A stretch of 14,839 bases of DNA from an uncultured Streptococcus sp. (lineage in GTDB: Bacteria; Bacillota; Bacilli; Lactobacillales; Aerococcaceae). Under the pieces are notes generated by a model. It saw nothing but the letters and a program-made list of their open reading frames with translations, was not told the DNA's origin and did not search any database. Location of the stretch: the NCBI GenBank assembly GCA_916050055.1, contig CAJZJY010000005.1, positions 1-14,839 on the forward strand. The letters run 5' to 3'. Position 1 is the stretch's first letter. Every line of letters begins with the position of its first letter. The position numbers and the translations under genes are program-made. Shown here in pieces: positions 14,793 to 14,839 of the stretch.

Positions 14793-14839
14793 AGATCGGA
14801 AGAGCACACGTCTGAACTCCAGTCACAGCGATAGATCTC
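14793..14839. other. Illumina TruSeq adapter with index (non-biological)
   Basis: From 14793 the sequence begins AGATCGGAAGAGCACACG and continues through 14826 as the 34-base TruSeq read-1 3' adapter. It is followed by an 8-base index AGCGATAG (14827-14834) and then ATCTC (14835-14839), the first bases of the P7 flow-cell segment. Adapter, index and flow-cell start occur in the right order, so chance is excluded. The real sequence ends at about 14792. Confidence 0.98.

Overview
The window is a 14.8-kb piece of the late (virion) module of a tailed phage or prophage. Every supported gene lies on the + strand, tightly packed and often overlapping by 4 to 13 bases. The order is terminase, portal, MuF, scaffold, capsid, connectors, tail tube, tail chaperones, tape measure, Dit, Tal, fibre. 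This is the standard order of long-tailed siphoviruses of Gram-positive bacteria. Low G+C (roughly 40% in hand-counted lines), strong AGGAGG-type ribosome sites, two TTG starts and the style of the tail-tip genes point to a Bacillota host, most likely Lactobacillales and perhaps Streptococcus. The genus is an inference. No integrase, repressor, lysis or replication gene is present, so temperate or lytic lifestyle cannot be read from this piece.

Packaging and head (1-6815): the C-terminal nuclease half of the large terminase subunit (cut by the window start), an SPP1 gp6-like portal, and a MuF-type minor head protein with a histidine-rich C-terminal extension. A 75-residue gene overlaps the end of MuF and is followed by two hairpin terminators. 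Then come a scaffold protein, the major capsid protein, a 55-residue Rho-N/HeH-like protein, and four small connector and neck proteins.

Tail (6834-14660): a TP901-1-type major tail protein followed by a third terminator-like hairpin; a tail assembly chaperone pair apparently joined by a -1 ribosomal frameshift; and a 1078-residue tape measure protein with an unusually regular 120-bp (40-residue) tryptophan repeat. The tail tip is Dit, a Tal-like baseplate protein, and a collagen-like fibre with an Mtd-like N-terminus. A final small tail gene is cut off.

Two points matter most. First, MuF C-terminus plus overlapping small gene (about 3016-3656) has the architecture of a virion-associated polymorphic toxin and immunity pair; this is the best candidate for an under-described system here. 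Second, the last 47 bases (14793-14839) are not biological: they match an Illumina TruSeq adapter with an 8-base index, so the contig end and the last open frame are partly artefact.
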